A stretch of DNA of 64,000 bases from Streptomyces sp. ISL-36 (lineage in GTDB: Bacteria; Actinomycetota; Actinomycetes; Streptomycetales; Streptomycetaceae): positions 62,001 to 126,000 of the forward strand of contig NZ_JAGGOS010000042.1 in assembly GCF_018614205.1 (NCBI RefSeq), given 5' to 3'. The notes beneath the pieces are model-generated. The model was given only the letters and a program-made list of their open reading frames with translations, did no database searches and was not told where the DNA came from. Positions within the stretch are counted from its first letter, which is position 1; the number at the start of each line of letters is the position of its first letter. Shown here piece by piece: positions 35,782 through 43,941 of the stretch. Both the position numbers and the translations under genes were made by a program.

Positions 35782-36950
35782 GCCGGCACCCTCAACCGCA
35801 CCGTGAAGCCCTCGCCCTCGGGCCCCGCGTCCAGCGTCCCGCCGAGGAGTTCGGCGCGCTCCCGCATGCCGAGGAGTCCGTAACCGGAACCGGAGGCGGC
35901 CAGACCCGCCCTCTCGACGACCCCGGAGGCGCCGGAGTCCCGTATCTCCAGGACGATCTCGCCCACCTCGTAGGCGAGCAGCAGTCGGGTCCTCGCACCG
36001 GGCGCGTGCTTGCGTACGTTGGTGAGGGCTTCCTGCGCCACCCTGCGTACCGCCTGCGAGGCCTCGGCGGGCAGGGGCCTGCGGCGGCCGGTCACCTCGA
36101 CCTCGGCCCGGTCCTCACGCGCGAGTTCCCTCAGGTAGTCCTCGACGGGCACCATGTCCCCGCGGAGGGCGGAGAGCGCGTGGCGGGTCTCCGCCAGTCC
36201 CTCGCGAGCCATGGAACGGGCCGCGACCACCCGCTCCAGGATCTGCTCCCGGTCGGCACCGGATTCGATCTGGAGCCGCGCGGCCTCCAGGTGCACCATC
36301 TGCGCGGAGAGGCTGTGGGCGAGGACGTCGTGGATGTCGCGGGCGATCCTGGCCCGCTCGGCCAGCGCCGCCGACGCCGCCTCCGCGTCCCGGGCTGCCC
36401 GCTCCTGGGCGAGCAGCCGGAAGCCGGCGCTCCGGGCCTCCGCGTCCAGCCGGAGCGAGTATCCGGCGAGCAGCACGGCGGCGGTGGTCACGCCCGCCCC
36501 GAGGATGCCGGTGTCGTCGGCCTCGACGAATGCCGCGGCCAGGAGCAGGACGGTGACCAGGGCGACGAGGAGCGGCAGGCGCTCCATCGCCGTGATCGAG
36601 ACGACGATCCAGAGCAGTGTGGCCGGGACGGGGGCTCCGGTGGCGTTGGCCGCCAGTCCGAGGGCGACGAGGACGGCGAGCAGGCCGAGGGAGCGGGACA
36701 GCTGGTTGGCGCACGTCGTCCGGTGGTAGCCGACGACCGCGGCCACGCAGAGGGCGAGGCCGAGCGGGGGCAGGACGCCGTACCAGCCGGGAAAGGCGCC
36801 GGAGACGTATGCGCTGATGACGAGCCAGCCGCAGACCCCGGCGAGCAGCAGGCCGTCCAGTACGAGCCGCCCGCGTGGAACACCGACCCTGGTCAGCGCC
36901 TCCGGCGCCGGCCACACGAGCCACCTGCCGGTCACCGTGGTTCCGTTCAC
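35778..36950 (-). CDS. NarL-system sensor histidine kinase
   Basis: This 390-residue membrane kinase has five or six hydrophobic segments in the first 165 residues, which probably sense in or at the membrane, since there is no large outside domain. A HisKA_3 dimerisation domain has the phosphorylated His in ERARIARDIHDVLAHSLSA (about residue 205), and an HATPase domain (VAQEALTNVRKHAPGA; GSGYGLLGMRERAELLGG) closes it. The start is GTG with GGAGGGGG upstream. Its gene overlaps that of the LuxR-type regulator downstream. Confidence 0.92.
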   Translation of the reverse strand: MNGTTVTGRWLVWPAPEALTRVGVPRGRLVLDGLLLAGVCGWLVISAYVSGAFPGWYGVLPPLGLALCVAAVVGYHRTTCANQLSRSLGLLAVLVALGLAANATGAPVPATLLWIVVSITAMERLPLLVALVTVLLLAAAFVEADDTGILGAGVTTAAVLLAGYSLRLDAEARSAGFRLLAQERAARDAEAASAALAERARIARDIHDVLAHSLSAQMVHLEAARLQIESGADREQILERVVAARSMAREGLAETRHALSALRGDMVPVEDYLRELAREDRAEVEVTGRRRPLPAEASQAVRRVAQEALTNVRKHAPGARTRLLLAYEVGEIVLEIRDSGASGVVERAGLAASGSGYGLLGMRERAELLGGTLDAGPEGEGFTVRLRVPA

Positions 36951-37008
36951 GTCCGCCCCCCTCCGTTCGCTTCGATGCTACGGAGGGCGGACGCTCGTGT
37001 GATCGCCG

Positions 37009-37037
37009 CAGGGGTGGAGCCGGCGGCTCCACCCCTG
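37009..37037 (-). terminator. parE terminator hairpin
   Basis: CAGGGGTGGAGCCG (37009-37022) pairs perfectly with 37024-37037 with almost no loop, 15 bases past the parE stop. It probably also serves as insulation before the kinase gene. Confidence 0.75.
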
Positions 37038-37051
37038 GGTGGACGGACGGC

Positions 37052-39169
37052 TCAGGCGTCGATCCGCGAGCGGTCGAGGGTCGCCGCCGAGCTCGTGATG
37101 AACTCCTTGCGGGGAGCCACGTCGTTGCCCATGAGCAGGTCGAAGACCTGCTCGGCGGAGTCCAGGTCGCCGATGTTGATCCGGCGCAGCGTGCGGTGGC
37201 GAGGGTCCATCGTCGTCTCCGCCAGCTGGTCGGCGTCCATCTCGCCGAGACCCTTGTAGCGCTGGATGGCGTCCTTGTAGCGGATGCCCTTGCGCTGGTA
37301 CTCGAGCAGGGTCTGGCGCAGCTCGTTGTCCGAGTACGTGTAGACGTACTTGTCCTGGCCCTTCTTGGGCTGGACGAGCTCGATCCGGTGCAGCGGCGGC
37401 ACGGCGGCGAAGACCCGCCCGGCCTCGACCATAGGCCGCATGTAGCGCTGGAAGAGGGTCAGCAGGAGGCAGCGGATGTGCGCACCGTCGACGTCGGCGT
37501 CGACGAGGAGCACGATCTTGCCGTAGCGGGCCGCGTCGATGTCGAAGGTGCGGCCGGAGCCCGCTCCTATGACCTGGATGATCGCTCCGCACTCGGCGTT
37601 CTTGAGCATGTCCGAGACGGAGGACTTCTGGACGTTGAGGATCTTGCCCCGGATCGGCAGCAGTGCCTGGAACTCGCTGTTGCGGGCGAGCTTGGCGGTG
37701 CCGAGCGCGGAGTCACCCTCGACGATGAAGAGCTCGCTGCGCTCGACGTCGTCGCTGCGGCAGTCGGCCAGCTTGGCCGGCAGCGAGGAGGACTCGAGCG
37801 CGGTCTTCCTGCGCTGTGCCTCCTTGTGCTGGCGGGCCGCGATGCGCGTCCTTGCGGCCGCCACGGCCTTCTCCAGGACGGCCCTGGCCTGCGCCTTTGC
37901 GTCCCGCTTGGTGGAGGTCAGGAAGGCCTTCAGCTCCTTCGCGACCACATTGGCGACGATGCGGCGGGCCGCCGAGGTGCCGAGCACCTCCTTGGTCTGC
38001 CCCTCGAACTGCGGCTCCGCGAGCCGGACCGTCACCACCGCCGTGAGCCCCTCGAGGGCGTCGTCCTTGACGACGTCGTCCTCGGCGACCCGCAGCATCT
38101 TGGCCGAGCGGAGCACCTCGTTCACCGTCTTGGTGATGGCCTGCTCGAAGCCGGAGACGTGGGTGCCGCCCTTGGGGGTGGCGATGATGTTGACGAAGGA
38201 CTTGACCGTGGTGTCGTAGCCGGTGCCCCAGCGCAGGGCGACATCGACGCCCAGCTCGCGGGTGACCTCGGTGGGCGTCATGTGCCCGCGGTCGTCGAGG
38301 ACCGGAACGGTCTCCTTGAAGGTGCCCTGGCCGGTGAGCCGCAGCACGTCGCAGACGGCCTTGTCCTGGGCGAGGTAATCGCAGAACTCGCTGATGCCGC
38401 CGTCGAAGCGGAAGGTCTCCTCGCTCTTGCCCACTCCGTCCAGGTCACGCTCGTCGCGGACGACGATCGTCAGGCCCGGCACCAGGAACGCGGTCTGGCG
38501 GGCGCGCTGGTGCAGATGCTCCAGCGAGAGCTTGGCGTCCTTCAGGAAGATCTGGCGGTCGGCCCAGTAGCGCACCCGGGTGCCGGTGCGGGTCTTGGGG
38601 ACTCGCTTGCCCTTGAGCAGGCCGTTGGCCGGGTCGAAGGGACTGTCGGGGCCCTGCTCGGTGAAGATGCCGGGGACGCCGCGACGGAAGCTGATCGAGT
38701 GCGTGGCGCTGTTGCGGTCGACCTCGACGTCGAGCCGGGCCGACAGCGCGTTCACCACGGAGGCACCCACGCCGTGCAGACCGCCGGAGGCCGCGTACGA
38801 GCCACCGCCGAACTTTCCGCCGGCGTGCAGCTTCGTCATGACGACCTCGACGCCCGACAGCCGGGTCTTGGGCTCGACGTCGACCGGGATGCCCCGGCCG
38901 TTGTCACGCACCTCGACGGAGCCGTCGTCGTGAAGGATCACGTCGATGTGGTCGCAGTAGCCGCCGAGGGCCTCGTCGACGGAGTTGTCGATGATCTCCC
39001 AGAGGCAGTGCATGAGGCCGCGGCTGTCGGTGGACCCGATGTACATGCCAGGGCGCTTGCGGACCGCTTCGAGCCCTTCGAGTACGAGCAGGTGCCGCGC
39101 GGTGTAGTTGGAACCGTCACGGTCTGCGGTCAGCAGCGCACTGGACGGCACGGACGTATCGGCGGTCAC
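37052..39169 (-). CDS. parE: DNA topoisomerase IV subunit B
   Basis: This is the ATPase subunit of topoisomerase IV, 705 residues. The GHKL ATPase domain shows RKRPGMYIGST, IIDNSVDEALGG, VRDNGRGIPVD and GGLHGVGASVVNAL. The transducer domain follows, and the TOPRIM domain has FIVEGDSALG and LLVDADVDGAHIRCLLL. The gene lacks the insertion typical of some gyrase B proteins and is paired by context with parC. The start is GTG with GAGGAG upstream; the family alignment begins close by. Confidence 0.94.
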   Translation of the reverse strand: MTADTSVPSSALLTADRDGSNYTARHLLVLEGLEAVRKRPGMYIGSTDSRGLMHCLWEIIDNSVDEALGGYCDHIDVILHDDGSVEVRDNGRGIPVDVEPKTRLSGVEVVMTKLHAGGKFGGGSYAASGGLHGVGASVVNALSARLDVEVDRNSATHSISFRRGVPGIFTEQGPDSPFDPANGLLKGKRVPKTRTGTRVRYWADRQIFLKDAKLSLEHLHQRARQTAFLVPGLTIVVRDERDLDGVGKSEETFRFDGGISEFCDYLAQDKAVCDVLRLTGQGTFKETVPVLDDRGHMTPTEVTRELGVDVALRWGTGYDTTVKSFVNIIATPKGGTHVSGFEQAITKTVNEVLRSAKMLRVAEDDVVKDDALEGLTAVVTVRLAEPQFEGQTKEVLGTSAARRIVANVVAKELKAFLTSTKRDAKAQARAVLEKAVAAARTRIAARQHKEAQRRKTALESSSLPAKLADCRSDDVERSELFIVEGDSALGTAKLARNSEFQALLPIRGKILNVQKSSVSDMLKNAECGAIIQVIGAGSGRTFDIDAARYGKIVLLVDADVDGAHIRCLLLTLFQRYMRPMVEAGRVFAAVPPLHRIELVQPKKGQDKYVYTYSDNELRQTLLEYQRKGIRYKDAIQRYKGLGEMDADQLAETTMDPRHRTLRRINIGDLDSAEQVFDLLMGNDVAPRKEFITSSAATLDRSRIDA

Positions 39170-39600
39170 GCGGTTCGCTCCTCGCTGAATTTGAAAACAG
39201 GCCCCGTGGGGTAAGGGCCGGCGTCGGTCACCGGTCAGAGGGTACCGATGCCTGGTAGAGCCGTTGTCACGCCACCCTCCTGATTTCTCATGCTAGTGCA
39301 GAGTCGTATGGGTGTTCGATCCCTCGATGGGGTGACGTGAACATCACGTTCCCTTCCTGGCATGAACCATTTAGGCTCCGGGCACGTCCTCAAGAACAAC
39401 CGGCAACCAGCCGGGAGGACGGCCCGAGACAAGCAATGCGAAATCCGTAGAGCGACGCAATACGGCTCATTCGCCGCCAACCGGCAGCAGACAGCCACCT
39501 TGGGAAGAAGTTTCGAGGAAAAGCCACGAGCGGGAACGTTTTCGGCCTGGTTGGATGTTGACCCTGGTACGACAGCTCGTCGAGCTAGAGAAGAGGCGAC
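39170..39600. other. 431-base divergent intergenic region
   Basis: This region lies between parE (minus) and the DUF7455 gene (plus). It is AT-richer than its surroundings, so promoters for both genes are likely. A perfect palindrome lies at 39335-39349. No gene with convincing codon use is present; the reading frames that cross it have poor bias. Confidence 0.6.
39335..39349. promoter_or_regulatory. palindromic operator candidate
   Basis: ACGTGA-aca-TCACGT is a perfect 6+3+6 inverted repeat in the parE/DUF7455 intergenic region. The GTGA…TCAC core recalls BldD-type half-sites, but that link is speculative. Confidence 0.4.
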
Positions 39601-39831
39601 GTGACTACTGTTCTGACCCCCGCGAGCCCCCTGACGGCCGCTGACCGCTGCGACCGCTGCGGCGCCCAGGCGTACCTGCGCGTCGTCCTGACCAGCGGTG
39701 GTGACTTGCTCTTCTGCGCCCACCACGGACGCAAGTTCGAGCCGGAACTCAAGAAGATCGCCGCTGAAATACAGGATGAGACGGACCGGCTCACCGATGT
39801 GCCGGCCAAGGCAGTAGACGAGGACCGCTGA
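39601..39831 (+). CDS. DUF7455 small zinc-ribbon-like protein
   Basis: This is a 76-residue protein with an N-terminal CDRCGAQAY motif and a later CAHHGRKF motif, giving two cysteines plus a Cys/His group that could bind one zinc. The rest is helical and acidic (EPELKKIAAEIQDETDRL). Homologues sit beside parE/hrdB in Streptomyces and are of unknown function. The start is GTG with GAAGAGG upstream. Confidence 0.85.
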   Translation: MTTVLTPASPLTAADRCDRCGAQAYLRVVLTSGGDLLFCAHHGRKFEPELKKIAAEIQDETDRLTDVPAKAVDEDR

Positions 39832-39877
39832 CGCCTCGCATCCACGACGAGCCAAGGGCCGGTCGCTGACCGGACGA

Positions 39878-39917
39878 CGGGCGGTCATCCCCGCAGTCAC
39901 AGGGGGATGACCGCCCG
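39878..39917. terminator. bidirectional terminator
   Basis: CGGGCGGTCATCCCC (39878-39892) pairs perfectly with 39903-39917 between the convergent DUF7455 and protease genes. Confidence 0.85.
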
Positions 39918-39963
39918 TTCTCGCACCCGGGCCCGGAGCCCGGAGGCTTCCCTGCCCCGTGGC

Positions 39964-40797
39964 TCACCGGCGTAGGGCTCGCAGGGCCGACGGCAGGACC
40001 GCCGAAACCCGGGTGTAGACGCCCGGACTCTCTGCCTGTCCGCAGCCGCTGCCCCAGGAGACCAGACCGACGAGCCGCCCATCGGCCACCAGTGGCCCTC
40101 CACTGTCCCCCTGGCACGCGTCTTTGCCGCCCTGCGGATCGCCGGCGCACAGCATCGTCCCGGCGCGGTACGCGGCCCCGAAGCCGCCCGGGTAGGCCCG
40201 CTCACAGGCGGCGTCGGGCAGAACCTGGACGGGGGCCGACCGCAGCGCCGAGGCATAGGACCCGTTCCCCGTGGTGTCGCCCCATCCGTACACCTTCGCG
40301 GCCGTCCCCGGCTCCTCGGCGGCGTCACCCGGGCCGGCGGTTGCGATCACGTACGACCGGGGCAGGGCGCTCGCCAGCGTGAGCACGGCCAGATCGCCCG
40401 CGTTGGTCGTCGGGTCGTACTCCGGATTGACCCAGGTGCCGGAGATCCGGACCTCCTGGCCACCCTGCCCCCGCAGGGCGCTCCGGCCCGCGATGACCTT
40501 GAGGTCGGGGAGCTCCCAGGGCTCGCCGCCGAGCACGTCGCGCCCGAGGCAATGGGCTGCGGTGAGGACCCGGGTGGGCGCCACCACCACGCCTCCGCAG
40601 AACTGACCCGAGCGCGTACCTCCGAATCGGTCACGGCTGGAGAGCGCCACGACCCAGGGCGCGTCCGCGATCTGCGTGGGCTGCCCCCCGACCACGACGC
40701 TGTCGGCGGCTGCGGGCACGGCGGCGGCGAACGGCCCCGCCGCCGCCGAGAACAGGCCCAGGGCAGTGGTCACCGCTCGGGCGATGGGGCGGCGCAT
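39964..40797 (-). CDS. secreted trypsin-like serine protease
   Basis: This is a chymotrypsin-fold (S1) protease of 277 residues with a signal peptide (residues about 1-31, ending AAVPAAA-DS). The mature N-terminus is close to VVGGQPTQIADAPWVVAL. The catalytic triad is visible: His in TAAHC, Asp in NAGDLAVLTL, Ser in GDSGGPLV. Disulfide cysteines sit in the expected places (FCGG, CERAYP, LCAG, SGCGQ). It is extracellular and probably processes or scavenges protein; the activation peptide is short. It is transcribed away from hrdB. Confidence 0.94.
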   Translation of the reverse strand: MRRPIARAVTTALGLFSAAAGPFAAAVPAAADSVVVGGQPTQIADAPWVVALSSRDRFGGTRSGQFCGGVVVAPTRVLTAAHCLGRDVLGGEPWELPDLKVIAGRSALRGQGGQEVRISGTWVNPEYDPTTNAGDLAVLTLASALPRSYVIATAGPGDAAEEPGTAAKVYGWGDTTGNGSYASALRSAPVQVLPDAACERAYPGGFGAAYRAGTMLCAGDPQGGKDACQGDSGGPLVADGRLVGLVSWGSGCGQAESPGVYTRVSAVLPSALRALRR

Positions 40798-40872
40798 AGA
40801 GCCTCCTGACTCTCCGGAGATGTCGGTTCACCCAGCGTCGTCCAGGTGCCGCCGCCCTGCACCCGCGCACGA

Positions 40873-40914
40873 CCGAAAGGGCCCGGCCCCCCTCTCGGGG
40901 AACCGGGCCCTTCG
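40873..40914 (-). terminator. hrdB terminator hairpin
   Basis: CGAAAGGGCCCGG (40874-40886) pairs with CCGGGCCCTTCG (40903-40914) with one bulged A, downstream of hrdB on the minus strand and before the protease gene. Confidence 0.8.
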
Positions 40915-40970
40915 TGTGCCGGTGACGCGGCCGATGCCGGTGACTCGCCGGCGACCGCCTCCGGCGAGGA

Positions 40971-42518
40971 TCAGTCGAGGTAGTCCCGCAGAACCTGCGA
41001 ACGGGACGGGTGGCGCAGCTTCGACATCGTCTTGGACTCGATCTGACGGATCCGCTCACGCGTCACGCCGTAGACCTTGCCGATCTCGTCGAGCGTCTTC
41101 GGCTGACCGTCGGTGAGACCGAAGCGCATGGAGACCACGCCGGCCTCACGCTCGGAGAGCGTGTCGAGGACGGAGTGCAGCTGCTCCTGGAGGAGCGTGA
41201 AGCTGACCGCGTCGGCCGGGACGACCGCCTCGGAGTCCTCGATCAGGTCACCGAACTCGCTGTCGCCGTCCTCACCCAGCGGGGTGTGGAGGGAGATCGG
41301 CTCGCGGCCGTACTTCTGGACCTCGATGACCTTCTCCGGGGTCATGTCGAGCTCCTTGGCCAGCTCCTCCGGGGTGGGCTCGCGGCCCAGGTCCTGGAGC
41401 ATCTGGCGCTGGACGCGCGCGAGCTTGTTGATGACCTCGACCATGTGCACCGGGATACGGATGGTGCGGGCCTGGTCGGCCATGGCGCGGGTGATCGCCT
41501 GACGGATCCACCAGGTGGCGTACGTGGAGAACTTGTAGCCCTTGGTGTAGTCGAACTTCTCGACGGCGCGGATCAGACCCAGGTTGCCCTCCTGGATCAG
41601 GTCCAGGAAGAGCATGCCGCGGCCGGTGTAGCGCTTGGCCAGCGAGACCACCAGTCGGAGGTTGGCCTCCAGGAGGTGGTTCTTGGCGCGACGGCCGTCC
41701 TCGGCGATGATCTCCAGCTCACGCTTGAGCTTGGGCGCCAGCTTGTCGGAGTTGGCCAGCTTGTCCTCGGCGAACAGACCGGCCTCGATGCGCTTGGCGA
41801 GCTCGACCTCCTGCTCGGCGTTGAGCAGCGGGACCTTGCCGATCTGCTTCAGGTAGTCCTTGACCGGGTCGGCGGTGGCACCGGCGACGGCGACCTGCTG
41901 CGCCGGGGCGTCGTCCTCGTCGTCGTCCGACAGGACGAAGCCCTTGTTCTCGCCCTCGGCCTCTTCGTCCTCGCCCTTGCCGGGCGCGACCTCGTCGAGG
42001 AGCTCCTCGCCCTCGAGGACCTCGTCGGCGTCCTTCTTGGAGGCGGTCTTCTTGGCCGTCGTCTTCTTGGCGGTGGCCTTCTTCGCCACCGTCTTCTTGG
42101 CCGCGGTCTTCTTCGCGGCCGCCTTCTTGGCCGGCGCTCCGGCCTCGTCGGCGGGGTCCGCGCTCTCTGCCGTCGGGGCCGCCGTGGCGGCCGAGACGGT
42201 CTTCGTCACGGTCGTCTTGGCGGTGACGGTCTTGGTGGCGGTGCGCTTGGCCGGGCTCTTCGCAGCGACGCTCTTGCGGGCGCGCTTCGGCGACTCCGCT
42301 GCACTGACCATCAGCGTCACACCCTCTTCCTCGAGGATCTGGTTGAGGCTGCGCAGAACATTCTTCCACTGGGTTGGCGGAATCTGGTCAGCCTCGAAGG
42401 CCCGACGCACGTCATCGCCGGCGATCTGCCCATCAGCCTTTCCCCGCTCGATGAGCGCCATCACAGACTCGGACTCGGCGATCTCCGGCGGGAGCGTACG
42501 GGATGTGCTGGCCGACAC
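40971..42518 (-). CDS. hrdB: principal RNA polymerase sigma factor HrdB
   Basis: This is the essential group 1 sigma factor, 515 residues. It begins [16 protein letters not shown] after a GTG start with GAGAGG upstream. A disordered Ala/Lys/Thr tract (about residues 95-150) follows, then an acidic stretch. Conserved regions 1.2 to 4.2 run from about 210: [25 protein letters not shown], region 2.4 [19 protein letters not shown], and region 4.2 [22 protein letters not shown] (all quoted in part). The tract [20 protein letters not shown] varies between species. whiH lies upstream on the same strand with 375 bases between. It directs most vegetative transcription. Confidence 0.97.
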   Translation of the reverse strand: MSASTSRTLPPEIAESESVMALIERGKADGQIAGDDVRRAFEADQIPPTQWKNVLRSLNQILEEEGVTLMVSAAESPKRARKSVAAKSPAKRTATKTVTAKTTVTKTVSAATAAPTAESADPADEAGAPAKKAAAKKTAAKKTVAKKATAKKTTAKKTASKKDADEVLEGEELLDEVAPGKGEDEEAEGENKGFVLSDDDEDDAPAQQVAVAGATADPVKDYLKQIGKVPLLNAEQEVELAKRIEAGLFAEDKLANSDKLAPKLKRELEIIAEDGRRAKNHLLEANLRLVVSLAKRYTGRGMLFLDLIQEGNLGLIRAVEKFDYTKGYKFSTYATWWIRQAITRAMADQARTIRIPVHMVEVINKLARVQRQMLQDLGREPTPEELAKELDMTPEKVIEVQKYGREPISLHTPLGEDGDSEFGDLIEDSEAVVPADAVSFTLLQEQLHSVLDTLSEREAGVVSMRFGLTDGQPKTLDEIGKVYGVTRERIRQIESKTMSKLRHPSRSQVLRDYLD

Positions 42519-42893
42519 GAACAACCTCTCGGAACGATGGAAACGGCTTCCGGCCCCGCCCATGATCGGGCCGGAGCCGACGACCGTCGACGGGGAATGT
42601 GCCGACGGCGCGGGCTGGACCGGGGAACTGCACAGCGCCTCACGCGGCTGCTGTATTCCTTCCTCGGCTGTCACCTCTTAGGTCATCGCACGGCTTCGAG
42701 GAGTGTTACGCCCAATCCGCGTGGCCCGAGTCACACCTCATTTGCGACGAAACGGCCAGAACGGGTTTTCGTCGTACATCTGAGCCGCCGGGACCCGCGC
42801 GGCCCCCGGGGACACGTCATGATCCCCGGGTTCCGCGCGGGTCCGGCGACACGCGATGCGTACGGCTCCGCGCCCCTGGCCGCGGCCCGCGAG
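42519..42893. other. 375-base hrdB upstream region
   Basis: This region lies between hrdB and whiH (both minus) and holds the hrdB promoters. A possible sigma-R-type promoter lies at 42634-42659 (see its entry). The part near 42700-42780 is AT-richer and may contain the housekeeping promoter. No gene is seen. Confidence 0.55.
42634..42659 (-). promoter_or_regulatory. candidate sigma-R-like promoter of hrdB
   Basis: On the minus strand GGAAT (42659-42655) is followed by 18 bases and GCT (42636-42634). The sigma-R consensus is GGAAT, 18 bases, GTT, so the -35 is exact and the -10 matches 2 of 3. A sigma-R-dependent hrdB promoter is known in S. coelicolor. The transcript would start about 110 bases before the gene. 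Confidence 0.5.
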
Positions 42894-43781
42894 TCAGTGC
42901 TCACGGGGAGCGGGGACGACCCGCTCCACCTCCGGATGAACGGTGAGCAGCTGCCGCATGGCCGTCTCGGCACCGTTGGCGTCCCCGGCGGCGAGGCAGT
43001 CGACGATCCGCGCGTGGTGGGCGAGACAGGAGTCGCCGGGGCGGTCGCAGCCGGTGACCGGGCCGCCGGAGACCTGGAGGGCGGCGCCGACGATCCCGGA
43101 GAGGTGCTCCAGCATGCGGTTGCCGGCGAGCTGGATGAGCAGGGAGTGGAACTCGGTGTCGGCCCGGGAGAAGGTGATGCCGTCGCCCTGGGCGTAGGCG
43201 TGGCCCATGATCTCGACCATGTCGGCGAGGCGCTGCTGGACGTCCTCGCGGCCGTGGCCGGCGGCGAGCCGGGCGGCCAGCGGCTCGATCGTCCAGCGGA
43301 GCTCGTTCAGCTCACGGCGCTGGTCGTCTCGCTGCGGCCCGAAGGCCCGCCACTCGATGATGTCGGGGTCCAGCAGGTTCCAGTCGCTGACGGGCCTGAC
43401 CCGGGTGCCGACGTTGGGGCGGGCACTGACGAGGCCCTTGGCCTCCAGGACGCGCAGCGACTCGCGCACGACGGTGCGGGAGACCTCGAAGCGCTGACCG
43501 ATCTCTTCCGGGACCAGCGGGCGGTCGGCGCCCAGGTCCCCGGAAACGATCATCTGCCCCAGCTGCTGGACGAGCTGACCGTGCAGGCCGCGACCGCGGC
43601 TGCCGGTGGAGCGGCGACCGACCCGGCCGAGGTCCGTCTCCACTCCTTCCCAGGAGGGCGGGCCCACACGGTCGGCGACCGGCGCCTCCGTGTACGGGTA
43701 TCGATCGAGATCGCCCGGGGCGCCGAGGCCGGAGTCGACGGGGCGGGCGGCGGTCATCATGGTGTGCGCAAGGGTACTCAC
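42894..43781 (-). CDS. whiH: sporulation regulator WhiH (GntR family)
   Basis: WhiH is a GntR-type repressor/activator needed for sporulation septation in aerial hyphae and is expressed under sigma WhiG. The 295-residue protein begins STLAHTMM and has an N-terminal arm, then a winged helix (about 75-140: VPEEIGQRFEVSRTVVRESLRVLEAKGLV), then an FCD domain (about 150-285) with DTEFHSLLIQLAGNRM and the metal-type His residues. The GTG at 43779-43781 was chosen because AAAGGA lies upstream and the family begins there; the longer frame is not supported. Position beside hrdB is conserved in Streptomyces. Confidence 0.94.
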   Translation of the reverse strand: MSTLAHTMMTAARPVDSGLGAPGDLDRYPYTEAPVADRVGPPSWEGVETDLGRVGRRSTGSRGRGLHGQLVQQLGQMIVSGDLGADRPLVPEEIGQRFEVSRTVVRESLRVLEAKGLVSARPNVGTRVRPVSDWNLLDPDIIEWRAFGPQRDDQRRELNELRWTIEPLAARLAAGHGREDVQQRLADMVEIMGHAYAQGDGITFSRADTEFHSLLIQLAGNRMLEHLSGIVGAALQVSGGPVTGCDRPGDSCLAHHARIVDCLAAGDANGAETAMRQLLTVHPEVERVVPAPREH

Positions 43782-43844
43782 GCATCCTTTGTCGGCGCGG
43801 CTCCCGTGGCTCTTGAGGTCTTTGGTGAAAAGCACACGAAAGGG

Positions 43845-43852
43845 TGATCGGC
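43845..43852 (-). promoter_or_regulatory. GCCGATCA box upstream of whiH
   Basis: GCCGATCA lies 64 bases upstream of the whiH start. It resembles the sigma-WhiG -10 element (GCCGATAA). No well-spaced TAAA -35 is present (TTAA and TCAA nearby have unsuitable spacing), so this is only a candidate. Confidence 0.35.
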
Positions 43853-43941
43853 ACCCCCTACACAATTGACGATTAATCGGACATATAAGGCCATTTTCAA
43901 GCGAGTTGCCAGCGAAACGAACGACTGCGATCCAGAAGTGA

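Noticed and set aside
43845..43880. Complete sigma-WhiG promoter for whiH
   Set aside because: A GCCGATCA box is present, but no TAAA-like -35 at 15-16 base spacing could be found, so only the box is listed at low confidence.
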